This document shows, one piece after another, positions 52,092-60,892 of a stretch of DNA of 64,000 bases. Origin of the DNA: Aquimarina sp. MAR_2010_214 (GTDB lineage: Bacteria > Bacteroidota > Bacteroidia > Flavobacteriales > Flavobacteriaceae). The notes under the pieces were generated by a model. That model ran no database searches. It saw nothing but the letters and a program-made list of their open reading frames with translations, and had not been told where the DNA came from. The stretch is taken from contig NZ_PJMS01000001.1 of the NCBI RefSeq assembly GCF_002846555.1, positions 5,918,455 to 5,982,454 of the forward strand. The letters are read 5' to 3'. Position 1 is the first letter of the stretch. The number at the start of each line of letters is the position of its first letter. The translations under genes and the position numbers were made by a program.

Positions 52092-53231
52092 CTATTCTCC
52101 TATTAAATTAAATGCCCCTTTGGCTAAGAATTGTGTATTCGGTTTAAAACCCTCTAAACTTTTAATACTACTATAGCCTTCATATCTTGTTTCTATATCA
52201 ATTTCCTGTTGCTTAAAATAAAAAATGTCTTTTTGTTTTTCATCTAAAACAAGAACATATGATACAGCATCTACAGTTACAATAGCTTCATCAGGTAACG
52301 CTTTCGCGAAAGCAGCATCTGTAACAATGCTAGCTTCTACAAACATTCCTGTCAAAAAATTATGATCTGACTCATCTTCCAAATGTCCGTGTACTTTAAT
52401 CGTTCTATTCGACTCAATAGAAGTACCTACAAGATGTACCTTTGCTTTGTATACACTTGTAGATGCTTCAGGGATTTTAAAATTGATTTCTTGCCCTTTC
52501 TTAACCTTCATAATATCTTTTTCAAAAACAGAAAGTTCTACATGAATATGGTCATTGTCGATAATCTCTAGAATTAAAGTTGCTGGTGAAACATACGCGC
52601 CCTTGGTTACATTAACCTTTGTTATACTACCAGAAATGGGCGCATAGATACTTACAACAGAACTAAGTAATCCTTCTCGAACTTTGGCCGGGGAGATATT
52701 AAGCATTCTTAGCTGCTTATCTAAGCCTTTGTGTCTCGCAACTGCTGTTCGGTATTCACTTTCTGCCTTCAGGTAATTTTTATGAGATGTTATATTTTCT
52801 GCCTTCATAGTTACTTGTCTGTCATATTCTGCTTTTAAATAGGTAAGTTGCTCATTGACCTCCATATACTGTTGTTGTATGGTCAAAAATTGTGGATTTT
52901 CGATTGTTACCAGTACTTGACCTTTGCGTACCTCATCTCCAATAAGTAATGGTGTAGTTTTAATATAACCGCCCATGGTAGCATTTACAACAGCTCTATT
53001 TTCTGGCGGCACATCTATCATCCCATTAACATTAACAACAGTAGGAAATTCCTTTTCTTCAAGGCTTCCCAATGCCATTTTACTTTGTTCAAACTGTGCT
53101 TGAGTTATTTGGATGCGATCATCCATCATCGTTCTATTTTCAATTTCTATTTGTTGTTTGTTTTTTTCACTACAACTGCATAGGATAAAGACAAAAATTA
53201 ATATTACTATTTTATATATGTTACGTTTCAT
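52092..53231 (-). CDS. CusB/CzcB-type periplasmic adaptor lipoprotein
   Basis: A 379-residue membrane-fusion protein with lipobox (MKRNIYKIVILIFVFILCSC). Order of modules: barrel-sandwich strand GYIKTTPLLIGDEVRKGQVL, coiled hairpin (IQQQYMEVNEQLTYLKAEYD and HKNYLKAESEYRTAVARHKG), second lipoyl half SIYAPISGSITKVNVTKGAY, beta-barrel IHVELSVFEKDIMKVKKGQE and membrane-proximal part ALPDEAIVTVDAVSYVLVL. It bridges the RND pump and outer-membrane channel encoded by the gene immediately upstream (gap 10 bp). A 14-bp palindrome at 52300-52313 encodes the segment AFAKAL. Confidence 0.92.
   Translation of the reverse strand: MKRNIYKIVILIFVFILCSCSEKNKQQIEIENRTMMDDRIQITQAQFEQSKMALGSLEEKEFPTVVNVNGMIDVPPENRAVVNATMGGYIKTTPLLIGDEVRKGQVLVTIENPQFLTIQQQYMEVNEQLTYLKAEYDRQVTMKAENITSHKNYLKAESEYRTAVARHKGLDKQLRMLNISPAKVREGLLSSVVSIYAPISGSITKVNVTKGAYVSPATLILEIIDNDHIHVELSVFEKDIMKVKKGQEINFKIPEASTSVYKAKVHLVGTSIESNRTIKVHGHLEDESDHNFLTGMFVEASIVTDAAFAKALPDEAIVTVDAVSYVLVLDEKQKDIFYFKQQEIDIETRYEGYSSIKSLEGFKPNTQFLAKGAFNLIGE
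52300..52313. repeat. GCTTTCGCGAAAGC palindrome within the adaptor gene
   Basis: A perfect 14-bp palindrome in frame inside the adaptor gene, read as the residues A-F-A-K-A. The same palindrome is known to me as over-represented in some Flavobacteriaceae genomes, inside and outside genes. Only this copy is seen in the window. Confidence 0.5.
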
Positions 53232-53241
53232 TACGTTGTAT

Positions 53242-56200
53242 TTATAGAGTTAGGTAATTAATAGCGATAATGGTCTGATTGTATTCGTTAAGTTTATCCA
53301 GGTAGCTCAACTTTATTCCATAAGCACTTTCCAGACTTTGGATATATTGATAGAAATCAATCTCTCCATTCTTAAAACTACCATTCGCTGTTTTTAAAAT
53401 TTCTTCTGAAAGCATTTTACCTTCATTCTCATAGTAATTTAATGCTTTTTGAAGCTGGGCTAGCTCTACTTGTAATGCATTAAATTTTGCGTTTAGCTGA
53501 ATTTCATATTCATTAGATTCTGTTACCGCTATATCTTCTGCAATTCTAGAAGCTCTAACTCGAGAGGATTGTCCACCAAAAAGTATTGGTATTTTCAGGC
53601 CTAATTGATATCCATAAAGATTTCCGTTTAATTCTGAATTTGTTCCTTGAAAATAGTTTAAGTTTATATCAGGCAGTAGTTTTTGCTTTTCAAAATGACG
53701 CTCTGCCCTAAATAATGAGATTCTATTTTGATAGTACCCCATTTCTGCACTTCCATTAATATCTAAAACATTCATCGTTACTTTAAGAGAAGCTTCGTTA
53801 GAAACAGTAATAGTATCTATTTGAATTATCTTTAATAACCTTCCATACGCTAGTGTAACATCTTTTTGTGCTTGTGCATATTTAAGATTGATTTGTTTTT
53901 GCTTAGATGCTGCCGTGATTTTCTCCAGATAATTGGTTTCGCCAAGCTCAAAACGTCTCGTGGCTACTTTAGAGAAGTTTGTATAGAAACTATCTAATCT
54001 TTTATAAACTTCTTCTTTTTCTTTAGTGATTTGATATTGGTAATAAGTAGCTGTTAGTTTACGTTCTATGCCCTTTTTCTTAATTTCATAAGAACTTGAA
54101 GCAACTCCGTAACGTGCTTTATTAACTCTCTTTTCAGAAAAATAAACCGTTGGAAATCTAAAGTTTTGCTGAATACCAAACACTTGTAAAGGTTCATTGT
54201 TTACTGCCAAATTATTTTCATCAAACTCATAATAAATCTGTGTTTTATCAAAACTAAATGCACTATTTATTAAGGCATCAGATTGTTTTACCTGTAATTC
54301 ACTAGCTTTCAATTCTGTATTATTTTCTACAGCCAGAGGAATTAATTCTTGCAGCGTCATAGGTTTTTGCTGTGCTTTTGCATTCATAGACAACAATACT
54401 GCAACAATACTCAAACCTACCATTGTAATTTTATTAGAACTTTTTTTCTTTTTACGAGATGTTTTTAGATATGCGTAGAGTACTGGCAACACTATTAAAG
54501 TTAGAAGTGTAGCTGTAATTAAGCCTCCTATAACCACTGTCGCTAATGGTCGTTGTACTTCGGCCCCTGCATTGGTTGAAATTGCCATTGGCAAGAATCC
54601 CAATGCTGCTGCCGATGCAGTTAACAATACTGCGCGTAGTCTATCTTTTGTTCCTTGTATTATTAAGGTTTCTATACTTTCAAAACCTTCCTTTTGTAAT
54701 TCTTTGAAGTGCTCAATAAGTACAATCCCGTTAAGCACGGCAATACCAAACAGTGCAATAAAACCAACTCCTGCCGATATACTAAATGGCAAATCACGAA
54801 GCCACAATAATAAAACACCTCCTACTGCCGCGAGCGGAATTGCAGAGTAAATCATTAAAGCTTCCTTAACCGATTTGAATGCAAAGTATAAAAGCACAAA
54901 TATTAAGATCAATGCGATAGGTACTGCAACCATCAATCTTGATTTTGCGCTCTGCAAATTTTCAAACTGTCCCCCATATGTAATAGAATACCCGACTGGT
55001 AATTTCACATTTTGGTTTATTAATTCTTGCACATCATCTACCACCGATTGAAGGTCACGGTTACGAACATTAATACCTACTACTATTCTGCGTCTGGTAT
55101 CATCACGAGATATTTTTGCAGCTCCTTTTTCATAGCTAATATCTGCCAATTCACTCAACGGAATTTTCCCGTTAGAAGGTAGATCTACATATAGGTTTTT
55201 GAGATTATCGATATCTTGACGTTTTTGTTTATCCAATCTCACGACTAGGTCAAAACGCTTTTCACCTTCAAAAACACTACCTACAGATTTTCCTGCAAAC
55301 CCCATCGAGACCATATCATTCAACTCTTGAATATTAAGTCCATATCTGGCAATTTTAGCCCGGTTGTATCGCACGTTCATCTCTGGCAATCCTGCAATTT
55401 TTTCTACAGAAATATCTGCTGCTCCAGGTACGTTTTCAATTAAAGTACCAATCTCGCTTCCTTTTTTGGCCAGCACTTCTAAATCATCTCCAAAAATCTT
55501 AATTGCGATATCTGCACGTACTCCTGTAATCAATTCATTAAATCGCATTTCGATAGGTTGCGTAAATTCAACTTCCATTCCAGGAATAACCGCTAGTGCC
55601 TCTTTAAATTTATCTGCCAGTTCATCTTTAGATGAAGCAGACGTCCATTCTTTTTTAGGTTTTAGTACGATAATCACATCACTTTCTTCCATAGACATTG
55701 GGTCTGTAGGTACTTCGGCAGCACCAATACGCGTGACCACCTGTTTTACTTCTGGAAACTCTTTTAGAAGTATCTTCTCAATTTCTGTAGTGATTTCTAC
55801 CGTATTACTTAATGATGTTCCTGTTTTTAAAACGGGCTGAATTACAAAGTCACCTTCATCCAAAGTGGGCACAAATTCGCTACCCATAGCGGTATACAAA
55901 TAGAATGAAATAACCAAAAGTGCAACGGCGATTCCTAAGACTAACTTTTTACTTTGTAACGCCCAATGAATAATTGGCTCATACATTTTATTAATCCATT
56001 TCATTAATCGTACTGAGATATTTTTATCAGTAGCTTTTGATGGTTTCAAGAATATAGATGCCACTACTGGAACATATGTAAAACATAAAATCATGGCTCC
56101 GATAAGTGCAAAACTAAATGTTAGTGCCATAGGCTTGAACATCTTGCCTTCGACACCGCTTAATGAAAGAATTGGGATAAAAACTATCAAAATAATGAGC

Positions 56201-57570
56201 TGTCCAAAAATGGCTGAATTCATCATTTTTGAAGCTCCAGAAGATGTAATTTCATCTTTTAGGTGTTGTTGTTCAACTTTCGAACAAGCGTTAATTTCAT
56301 CTTTCTTTTGTGTAATTCGAAAGGCAATAAACTCTACTATAATGACGGCACCGTCTATTATGATTCCAAAATCTATAGCTCCTAGACTCATCAAATTGGC
56401 ATCCACCCCAAAGATGTACATTAAAGATAATGCAAAAAGCAAACACAATGGAATAACCGATGCTACTACTAGTCCAGAGCGAAAATTCCCTAATAGTAAG
56501 ACAACTACAAAAATTACAATCAAACATCCAAGAATTAAGTTCTCAGAAACGGTAAAAGTTGTTTTAGCGATCAGTTCACTTCGATCAAGAAAGGCATTGA
56601 TATAAACTCCTTCTGGTAATGATTTAGAGATTTCTGCAACCCGCTTTTTTACAGCTTCAATTACTTTTTTGGAATTTGCATCTTTAAGCATCATAACTTG
56701 TCCCAAGACTTTTTCCCCTTCACCATTACCCGTTATTGCTCCAAAGCGAGTAGCGCTTCCGAAACCTACTTTTGCAACATCTTTAATATAGACTGGTAAA
56801 CCATCTTCATTTTTGACAACGATATTATTGATGTCGCTCAAAGAGGAAACAAGACCTTCTCCACGAATAAAAAATGCTTGATTAACTTTCTCGATATAAC
56901 CACCACCTGAAACACTATTATTCATTTCTAATGCCTTAAAAATATCATGCACTGTGATATTCATTGCATTAAGTTTTTCGGTATTAATAGCAACTTCATA
57001 TTGTTTTAAGAAACCACCCCAGGTATTAACTTCAACGACACCGGGAATACCAGAGAGTTGCCGTTTTACTATCCAATCTTGTATTGTTCTTAACTCTTCT
57101 GCATTGTACTTATCCTTGAACTCTGGTCGTACATCAAGAATGTATTGAAAGATTTCTCCTAATCCTGTGGTAATAGGTCCCATCTCTGGTGTCCCAAAGT
57201 TTTCAGGAATTTTTTCTGATGCAGATTTTATTTTTTCGGCGATAAGTTGTCTTGGCAAAAAGGTTCCCATATCATCTTCAAAAACAATGGTCACTACCGA
57301 TAATCCAAATTTTGAAACAGAACGAATCTCTACAACACCAGGTAAATTTGCCATTTCTAATTCTACAGGATAGGTAATAAATTGCTCCATGTCTTGTGTA
57401 GAAAGATTACGTGATGTTGTAATCACTTGTACCTGATTATTCGTGACATCAGGGACAGCACCAATAGGAATTTGAGATAAGGAGTACAATCCAAATCCTA
57501 TAATAAATGTTGTAAATAAAAGAACAATAAATTTATTCCTAATACTAAAATTGATAATATATGATAACAT
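53242..57570 (-). CDS. CusA/CzcA heavy-metal RND pump fused to a TolC-like outer-membrane protein
   Basis: A 1442-residue fusion. Residues 1 to about 1040 are a heavy-metal RND transporter: SQIPIGAVPDVTNNQVQVIT, LGAIDFGIIIDGAVIIVEF (TM4 Asp-rich signature), LDEGDFVIQPVLKTGTSLSN, GFIALFGIAVLNGIVLIEHF. At about residue 1050 a sequence that looks like a complete Sec signal appears (MVGLSIVAVLLSMNAKAQ), followed by a TolC/CusC-type channel: TLQELIPLAVENNTELKASE, GIQQNFRFPTVYFSEKRV, LGLKIPILFGGQSSRVRASR. This fusion is known in Bacteroidota. It exports metal ions such as Cu+, Co2+ or Zn2+; the specificity is not certain. Adaptor gene 10 bp downstream. Confidence 0.94.
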   Translation of the reverse strand: MLSYIINFSIRNKFIVLLFTTFIIGFGLYSLSQIPIGAVPDVTNNQVQVITTSRNLSTQDMEQFITYPVELEMANLPGVVEIRSVSKFGLSVVTIVFEDDMGTFLPRQLIAEKIKSASEKIPENFGTPEMGPITTGLGEIFQYILDVRPEFKDKYNAEELRTIQDWIVKRQLSGIPGVVEVNTWGGFLKQYEVAINTEKLNAMNITVHDIFKALEMNNSVSGGGYIEKVNQAFFIRGEGLVSSLSDINNIVVKNEDGLPVYIKDVAKVGFGSATRFGAITGNGEGEKVLGQVMMLKDANSKKVIEAVKKRVAEISKSLPEGVYINAFLDRSELIAKTTFTVSENLILGCLIVIFVVVLLLGNFRSGLVVASVIPLCLLFALSLMYIFGVDANLMSLGAIDFGIIIDGAVIIVEFIAFRITQKKDEINACSKVEQQHLKDEITSSGASKMMNSAIFGQLIILIVFIPILSLSGVEGKMFKPMALTFSFALIGAMILCFTYVPVVASIFLKPSKATDKNISVRLMKWINKMYEPIIHWALQSKKLVLGIAVALLVISFYLYTAMGSEFVPTLDEGDFVIQPVLKTGTSLSNTVEITTEIEKILLKEFPEVKQVVTRIGAAEVPTDPMSMEESDVIIVLKPKKEWTSASSKDELADKFKEALAVIPGMEVEFTQPIEMRFNELITGVRADIAIKIFGDDLEVLAKKGSEIGTLIENVPGAADISVEKIAGLPEMNVRYNRAKIARYGLNIQELNDMVSMGFAGKSVGSVFEGEKRFDLVVRLDKQKRQDIDNLKNLYVDLPSNGKIPLSELADISYEKGAAKISRDDTRRRIVVGINVRNRDLQSVVDDVQELINQNVKLPVGYSITYGGQFENLQSAKSRLMVAVPIALILIFVLLYFAFKSVKEALMIYSAIPLAAVGGVLLLWLRDLPFSISAGVGFIALFGIAVLNGIVLIEHFKELQKEGFESIETLIIQGTKDRLRAVLLTASAAALGFLPMAISTNAGAEVQRPLATVVIGGLITATLLTLIVLPVLYAYLKTSRKKKKSSNKITMVGLSIVAVLLSMNAKAQQKPMTLQELIPLAVENNTELKASELQVKQSDALINSAFSFDKTQIYYEFDENNLAVNNEPLQVFGIQQNFRFPTVYFSEKRVNKARYGVASSSYEIKKKGIERKLTATYYQYQITKEKEEVYKRLDSFYTNFSKVATRRFELGETNYLEKITAASKQKQINLKYAQAQKDVTLAYGRLLKIIQIDTITVSNEASLKVTMNVLDINGSAEMGYYQNRISLFRAERHFEKQKLLPDINLNYFQGTNSELNGNLYGYQLGLKIPILFGGQSSRVRASRIAEDIAVTESNEYEIQLNAKFNALQVELAQLQKALNYYENEGKMLSEEILKTANGSFKNGEIDFYQYIQSLESAYGIKLSYLDKLNEYNQTIIAINYLTL

Positions 57571-57646
57571 AACTCATAATAATATAAATAAGATTACATC
57601 AGCGTATATGCACTGATGTCTAAATAGATAAAACTTATAAAATGAA

Positions 57647-58048
57647 TTATGCTTGCCGTGGTGGCTGAAAGATTCCTGACAGATGACAATTATAGTCAGG
57701 GGATTGGTAGAAAAAAGTAGTAGAAGAGTTCTTCTGCTCTTCTATTTTATTCTGATCATTCTTATTGTCATTGATGATTAAGGCCAAAAAAGAATTTGTT
57801 GATCCTTGATGTTGAAATGGAAGTTGCTCATGCTCTTCTTTCTCTTCTTGATGCTCCTTATGATGTACTTGTTTTAGCTCTCCATAATGCTTAGAAATGA
57901 ACACAACAAAATTATCACCATACTCATCTGCATGAAATTTGGCATGCTCCATTAACTCATCTAATTGTACAATATCATTTACACCGACATTGAAACTTTG
58001 AGTTAATACTAAACCCGAGATTACTATAGATATTAACTTTGCGATCAT
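57647..58048 (-). CDS. Small His/Glu-rich exported protein of the metal-efflux operon
   Basis: A 133-residue protein with an N-terminal hydrophobic segment (KLISIVISGLVLTQSFN). It has FVVFISKHYGELKQVHHKEH followed by QEEKEEHEQLPFQHQG, rich in His and Glu and suited to bind metal, and ends HLSGIFQPPRQA. Proteins of this type commonly precede CusA-TolC fusion genes in Flavobacteria and have no assigned function; a periplasmic metal-binding role is inferred. The CusA gene starts 76 bp downstream. Confidence 0.72.
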   Translation of the reverse strand: MIAKLISIVISGLVLTQSFNVGVNDIVQLDELMEHAKFHADEYGDNFVVFISKHYGELKQVHHKEHQEEKEEHEQLPFQHQGSTNSFLALIINDNKNDQNKIEEQKNSSTTFFYQSPDYNCHLSGIFQPPRQA

Positions 58049-58240
58049 CTTGTATATGATAAAGATAACTCATTTTAAGGAAAGTTAATTGATTTGTAGT
58101 TAATTCGAAACTGATCTAAATTAAGAAAGAAAAAATCTCCTCTTTTAGATGAACCAGGATATTTGTATAAATGCAATAATTGAGATTGATCTCCATTTTT
58201 TTAGAAAAAAAAGCCTCACATTTATATGAATTTTTTCTTT

Positions 58241-58345
58241 GTGGCGAGAACAGAACTCGAATACTGAATCAACTCTAGCATAGGCTCTGTGGCCTTCGGG
58301 TTATGAGAATGATTCACAGATCACTCAACCAACTACTTATAAGTG
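58241..58345 (-). pseudogene. Degenerate tRNA-Met-like sequence with trailing T-run
   Basis: The minus strand reads AGTTGGTTGAG (D-loop-like), CTCATAACCCGAAGG (anticodon loop CTCATAA with CAT, as in elongator tRNA-Met) and TTCGAGTTCTGTTCTCGCCAC (T-loop and 3' acceptor-like). The matching 5' acceptor strand is missing, the anticodon stem does not pair and an extra 20 nt lie before the T-arm, so it cannot be a normal tRNA. A GCC...GGC stem and TTTTTTTT follow (58201-58212), a possible terminator. It lies just downstream of the PP-loop gene and could be an old attachment site or a tRNA-like 3' UTR. Confidence 0.4.
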
Positions 58346-59040
58346 TTATACAAATTTTAAAGTCAACAAAACACCACAAATAACAATATTTCACTATACC
58401 TTTATTATCACATCATCATCCACAGTTTCATTAACTCTTTTATCTTTTTTGAAATAATTTAAAAGATTAAAATTTGCATTTTTATTAACAAGTACCTCTT
58501 TTAGTGATTGCTCTTTTTCTTTTTTGATCAAATAAAAATCGTCCTGATGAAACTTATAAATATACTCTTTAGCAACATATTTATATGAATTCCATTCTTT
58601 TTTTATTTTACAGTTATGATTACTCATCGACCACTTTTGAAAATTTGTGCTTTTGAAAAAATGAAATACTGTTGATTCTAAATCATAATGATGACGATTA
58701 ATTCCATGAGTTAATCTCATAGAAACAGTTTGCCATTTCAAAGAAAAATTCAACCACCATAAATAATCAAATAGTGTTATTATTTCAATTGGAGATTTCT
58801 TGAGTTGAGGTTCTATAAAGTCAATAATTTTACTTGTATATTTATAAGTCCCCAGTTTTCTGGTGATAACAAAATCTAAAATTTCAGGATATGGACTAAA
58901 AGCATCTCCGGTAATAATTGAGTATTTAAGTTTATCGCTTCCAAAAAGTTGATCGCCGTGCTCCCCAGATATAATAATTTCGTCTTGTGCAATATGATCT
59001 ATAATAGTGGTCTGAATGATTTCATAATTCAGTTTATCTT

Positions 59041-60093
59041 GGCTAAGTTCTAAAAAGCATATTATTTACTACTATGTTTTTAAATTCCATCCAGGCAGTA
59101 TTGGAAGCAAAGGCTATAGCTGCTACGGTTGCCATTTTACTGGTTGAATTTTTTATTTTTTCTAAGACTAAAAACCAATTCAGATAATTCTGAAGGTATT
59201 TTGTTGCCACTCCATTGAAGGGCTCCATAAATTTCCTTAGACGCATATCCATATTATTCACATTTTGTACGTGATATATTTTGTCAACAGCTCTTTGACC
59301 CTTCGAAGCATTAAATTTTTTGTGTGCTACCTTCTTGTCTTTTGCAAATGCAGTATAGCTTCTGTGACTGTCGCTACAAAGGGTTTCTACTTTAGCCAAC
59401 TTCCCTTGTAATATAGTCTCCAAGTCACTTTTACTAATGCGACCTCTGGTAGCTACTTTGAAATCTTTGTTCCCTGATCGGTCACAACTGGCTATCACAG
59501 CTACTTTTTCATTACTGAGACCAGCTTTACTTGCCTTTGCGCCACGTTTTCTAGCAGGACGATCCAAATTTCGATTCCCTTTTTCAGAGTAAGCAAAGAA
59601 AAGATCATCACTCTCTAGGATTCCTTGGAATTCATCCACACTTACGCTCCCAAAGGAGACAAGTAATTTGTGCCTCCAATCAAAAGAAGTCTGAATAGAA
59701 ATCCCTGTTTCTTTGGCACTCTTGCGAATACTATATCCAGAGAGTAAACAGAATAAATAACGATTAACTTTGTCTTTCTTCTTGAGGTTGTACCAGAACT
59801 TACCGGTAGTTTCACTAAAGTTTTTATGACAAGTATTACAAACATAGCGCTGTACTCCTTTGAGCTTACCATTAGCCTTAATTTTATTGCACTTACAATG
59901 AGGACAGCTTATGGCTTTACTCTGATTGCTATCAATCAGGGCTGAACCCTCAGTAGAGATCTCCAATAATGTGGAAACAATTTCTGATTGAACCAAAGCC
60001 GATGAACTAATGAAAAAATCTCTAAAATCTTCTGGTATCATTTCTCCGTTTTTATAAAGTAAAGATAAAACATATTCTAATTAGAACTTAGCC
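59041..60093 (-). mobile_element. IS1595-family insertion sequence, copy 2 (1053 bp, inverted)
   Basis: Same length, same ends (GGCTAAGTTCTAA) and same transposase as copy 1, in opposite orientation. Flanked by a perfect 8-bp duplication, TTTATCTT, at 59033-59040 and 60094-60101. It interrupts the PP-loop gene. Confidence 0.95.
59043..60041 (-). CDS. IS1595-family transposase (copy 2)
   Basis: 332 residues, identical in amino-acid sequence to the transposase at 5723-6721 (zinc-ribbon CPHCKC and CNTCHKNF, HTH, ISXO2-like catalytic domain from DEFQGILESDDLFF). The overlapping shadow frames are identical too, so the nucleotide sequences appear the same, consistent with very recent duplication. 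Confidence 0.95.
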   Translation of the reverse strand: MIPEDFRDFFISSSALVQSEIVSTLLEISTEGSALIDSNQSKAISCPHCKCNKIKANGKLKGVQRYVCNTCHKNFSETTGKFWYNLKKKDKVNRYLFCLLSGYSIRKSAKETGISIQTSFDWRHKLLVSFGSVSVDEFQGILESDDLFFAYSEKGNRNLDRPARKRGAKASKAGLSNEKVAVIASCDRSGNKDFKVATRGRISKSDLETILQGKLAKVETLCSDSHRSYTAFAKDKKVAHKKFNASKGQRAVDKIYHVQNVNNMDMRLRKFMEPFNGVATKYLQNYLNWFLVLEKIKNSTSKMATVAAIAFASNTAWMEFKNIVVNNMLFRT

Positions 60094-60505
60094 TTTATCT
60101 TTTATGATATCATTAAAAAATTTGGGGTATTCAATAATAGATTCTTTAGACAATACTATTTGTAGCCTATCGATATCATCTGTATCCGTTAATTCTAGGA
60201 TTAATGAAATTAAAGCAACAGTAGAATCTATTCCACCTGACCACAATACTTTTAATTTGCCTTTTGTAGAACTAGTAATCTTAGTTGCTCTGATTCTACA
60301 TACCTCATCAAAAGTTAAATCGGTATTAGACTCATCCGGTATTTTATCTATAATTCTAAAATCAATTCCCGAATCAATAGTTTCTGTACGATCTATTAAT
60401 ATTGTTCCAAAAAATTCACAGCTTTTTAAATATACAGGGTTTACTTTTTTTTTCCATAAACGATTGCGAAACAATTGTTTTTTGGACAAATAATACACCT
60501 GACTA

Positions 60506-60889
60506 TCAAGATTTGGCAAAGACATCTTCAGGTTGTTTTTTACAAATTTCTAAATATTCTTTTAATTGACTTTCAATAAGTGTTATATCAAAATCTAAAA
60601 ATGAAGATGTAAACACCCCTGTAAAACGAATCTTATCATTGATACGATTAATTCTTAATAAAGGAAATCTTTTTTTAAAAATCCAAAAAACAGTACTAAC
60701 TCCTTCTATAAGCCACTCATTCTTTTTTCTTCTTATTTGGTGAGTAATGTTATATCTTTTAACTGAAGAACTATGCTCATAGGTAACAATTCTTTCTCGT
60801 ATTAAAAAATCTTTTCTGGTAGTCGTACACATGTGATTGAATTCTTCTAAGAAATCAATAATGATTTTATCTATTTTTTCATTTTCCAT
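60506..60889 (-). CDS. Unknown protein between cupin and PP-loop genes
   Basis: A 127-residue cytoplasmic-looking protein, MENEKIDKIIIDFLEEFNHM, HQIRRKKNEWLIEGVSTVFW, IFKKRFPLLRINRINDKIRF, TGVFTSSFLDFDITLIESQL. I do not recognise a family. It starts 3 bp after the cupin gene and overlaps the PP-loop gene by 20 bp, so the three are tightly coupled. A small partner or substrate-presenting protein for the PP-loop enzyme is one possibility; the size and fold-like alternation of basic strands would allow it, but nothing proves it. Confidence 0.7.
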   Translation of the reverse strand: MENEKIDKIIIDFLEEFNHMCTTTRKDFLIRERIVTYEHSSSVKRYNITHQIRRKKNEWLIEGVSTVFWIFKKRFPLLRINRINDKIRFTGVFTSSFLDFDITLIESQLKEYLEICKKQPEDVFAKS

Positions 60890-60892
60890 TTG

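Larger units (their letters stand above)
58394..60525 (-). pseudogene. Asparagine-synthetase-like PP-loop gene split by IS1595
   Basis: Two pieces of one gene flank the IS. The first, from ATG 60525 to 60094, encodes 144 residues with the PP-loop KVLWSGGIDSTVALISLIL. The second, 59032 to 58394, continues in the same frame (LNYEIIQTTIIDHIAQDEII, then ISGEHGDQLFGSDKL, the second asparagine-synthetase signature) and ends VNETVDDDVIIKV. With the IS and one TTTATCTT copy removed, the frame is uninterrupted at 356 residues. There is no N-terminal glutaminase domain, so the intact enzyme would use ammonia or act as another ATP-dependent amide/adenylating enzyme. In this strain the product is truncated after IIKDKG-stop, losing half the active site. 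It is the third gene of a cupin/unknown/PP-loop operon. Confidence 0.9.

Noticed and set aside
54572..56605. Several plus-strand open frames within the CusA gene
   Set aside because: They are antisense shadows of a long, clearly conserved coding region.
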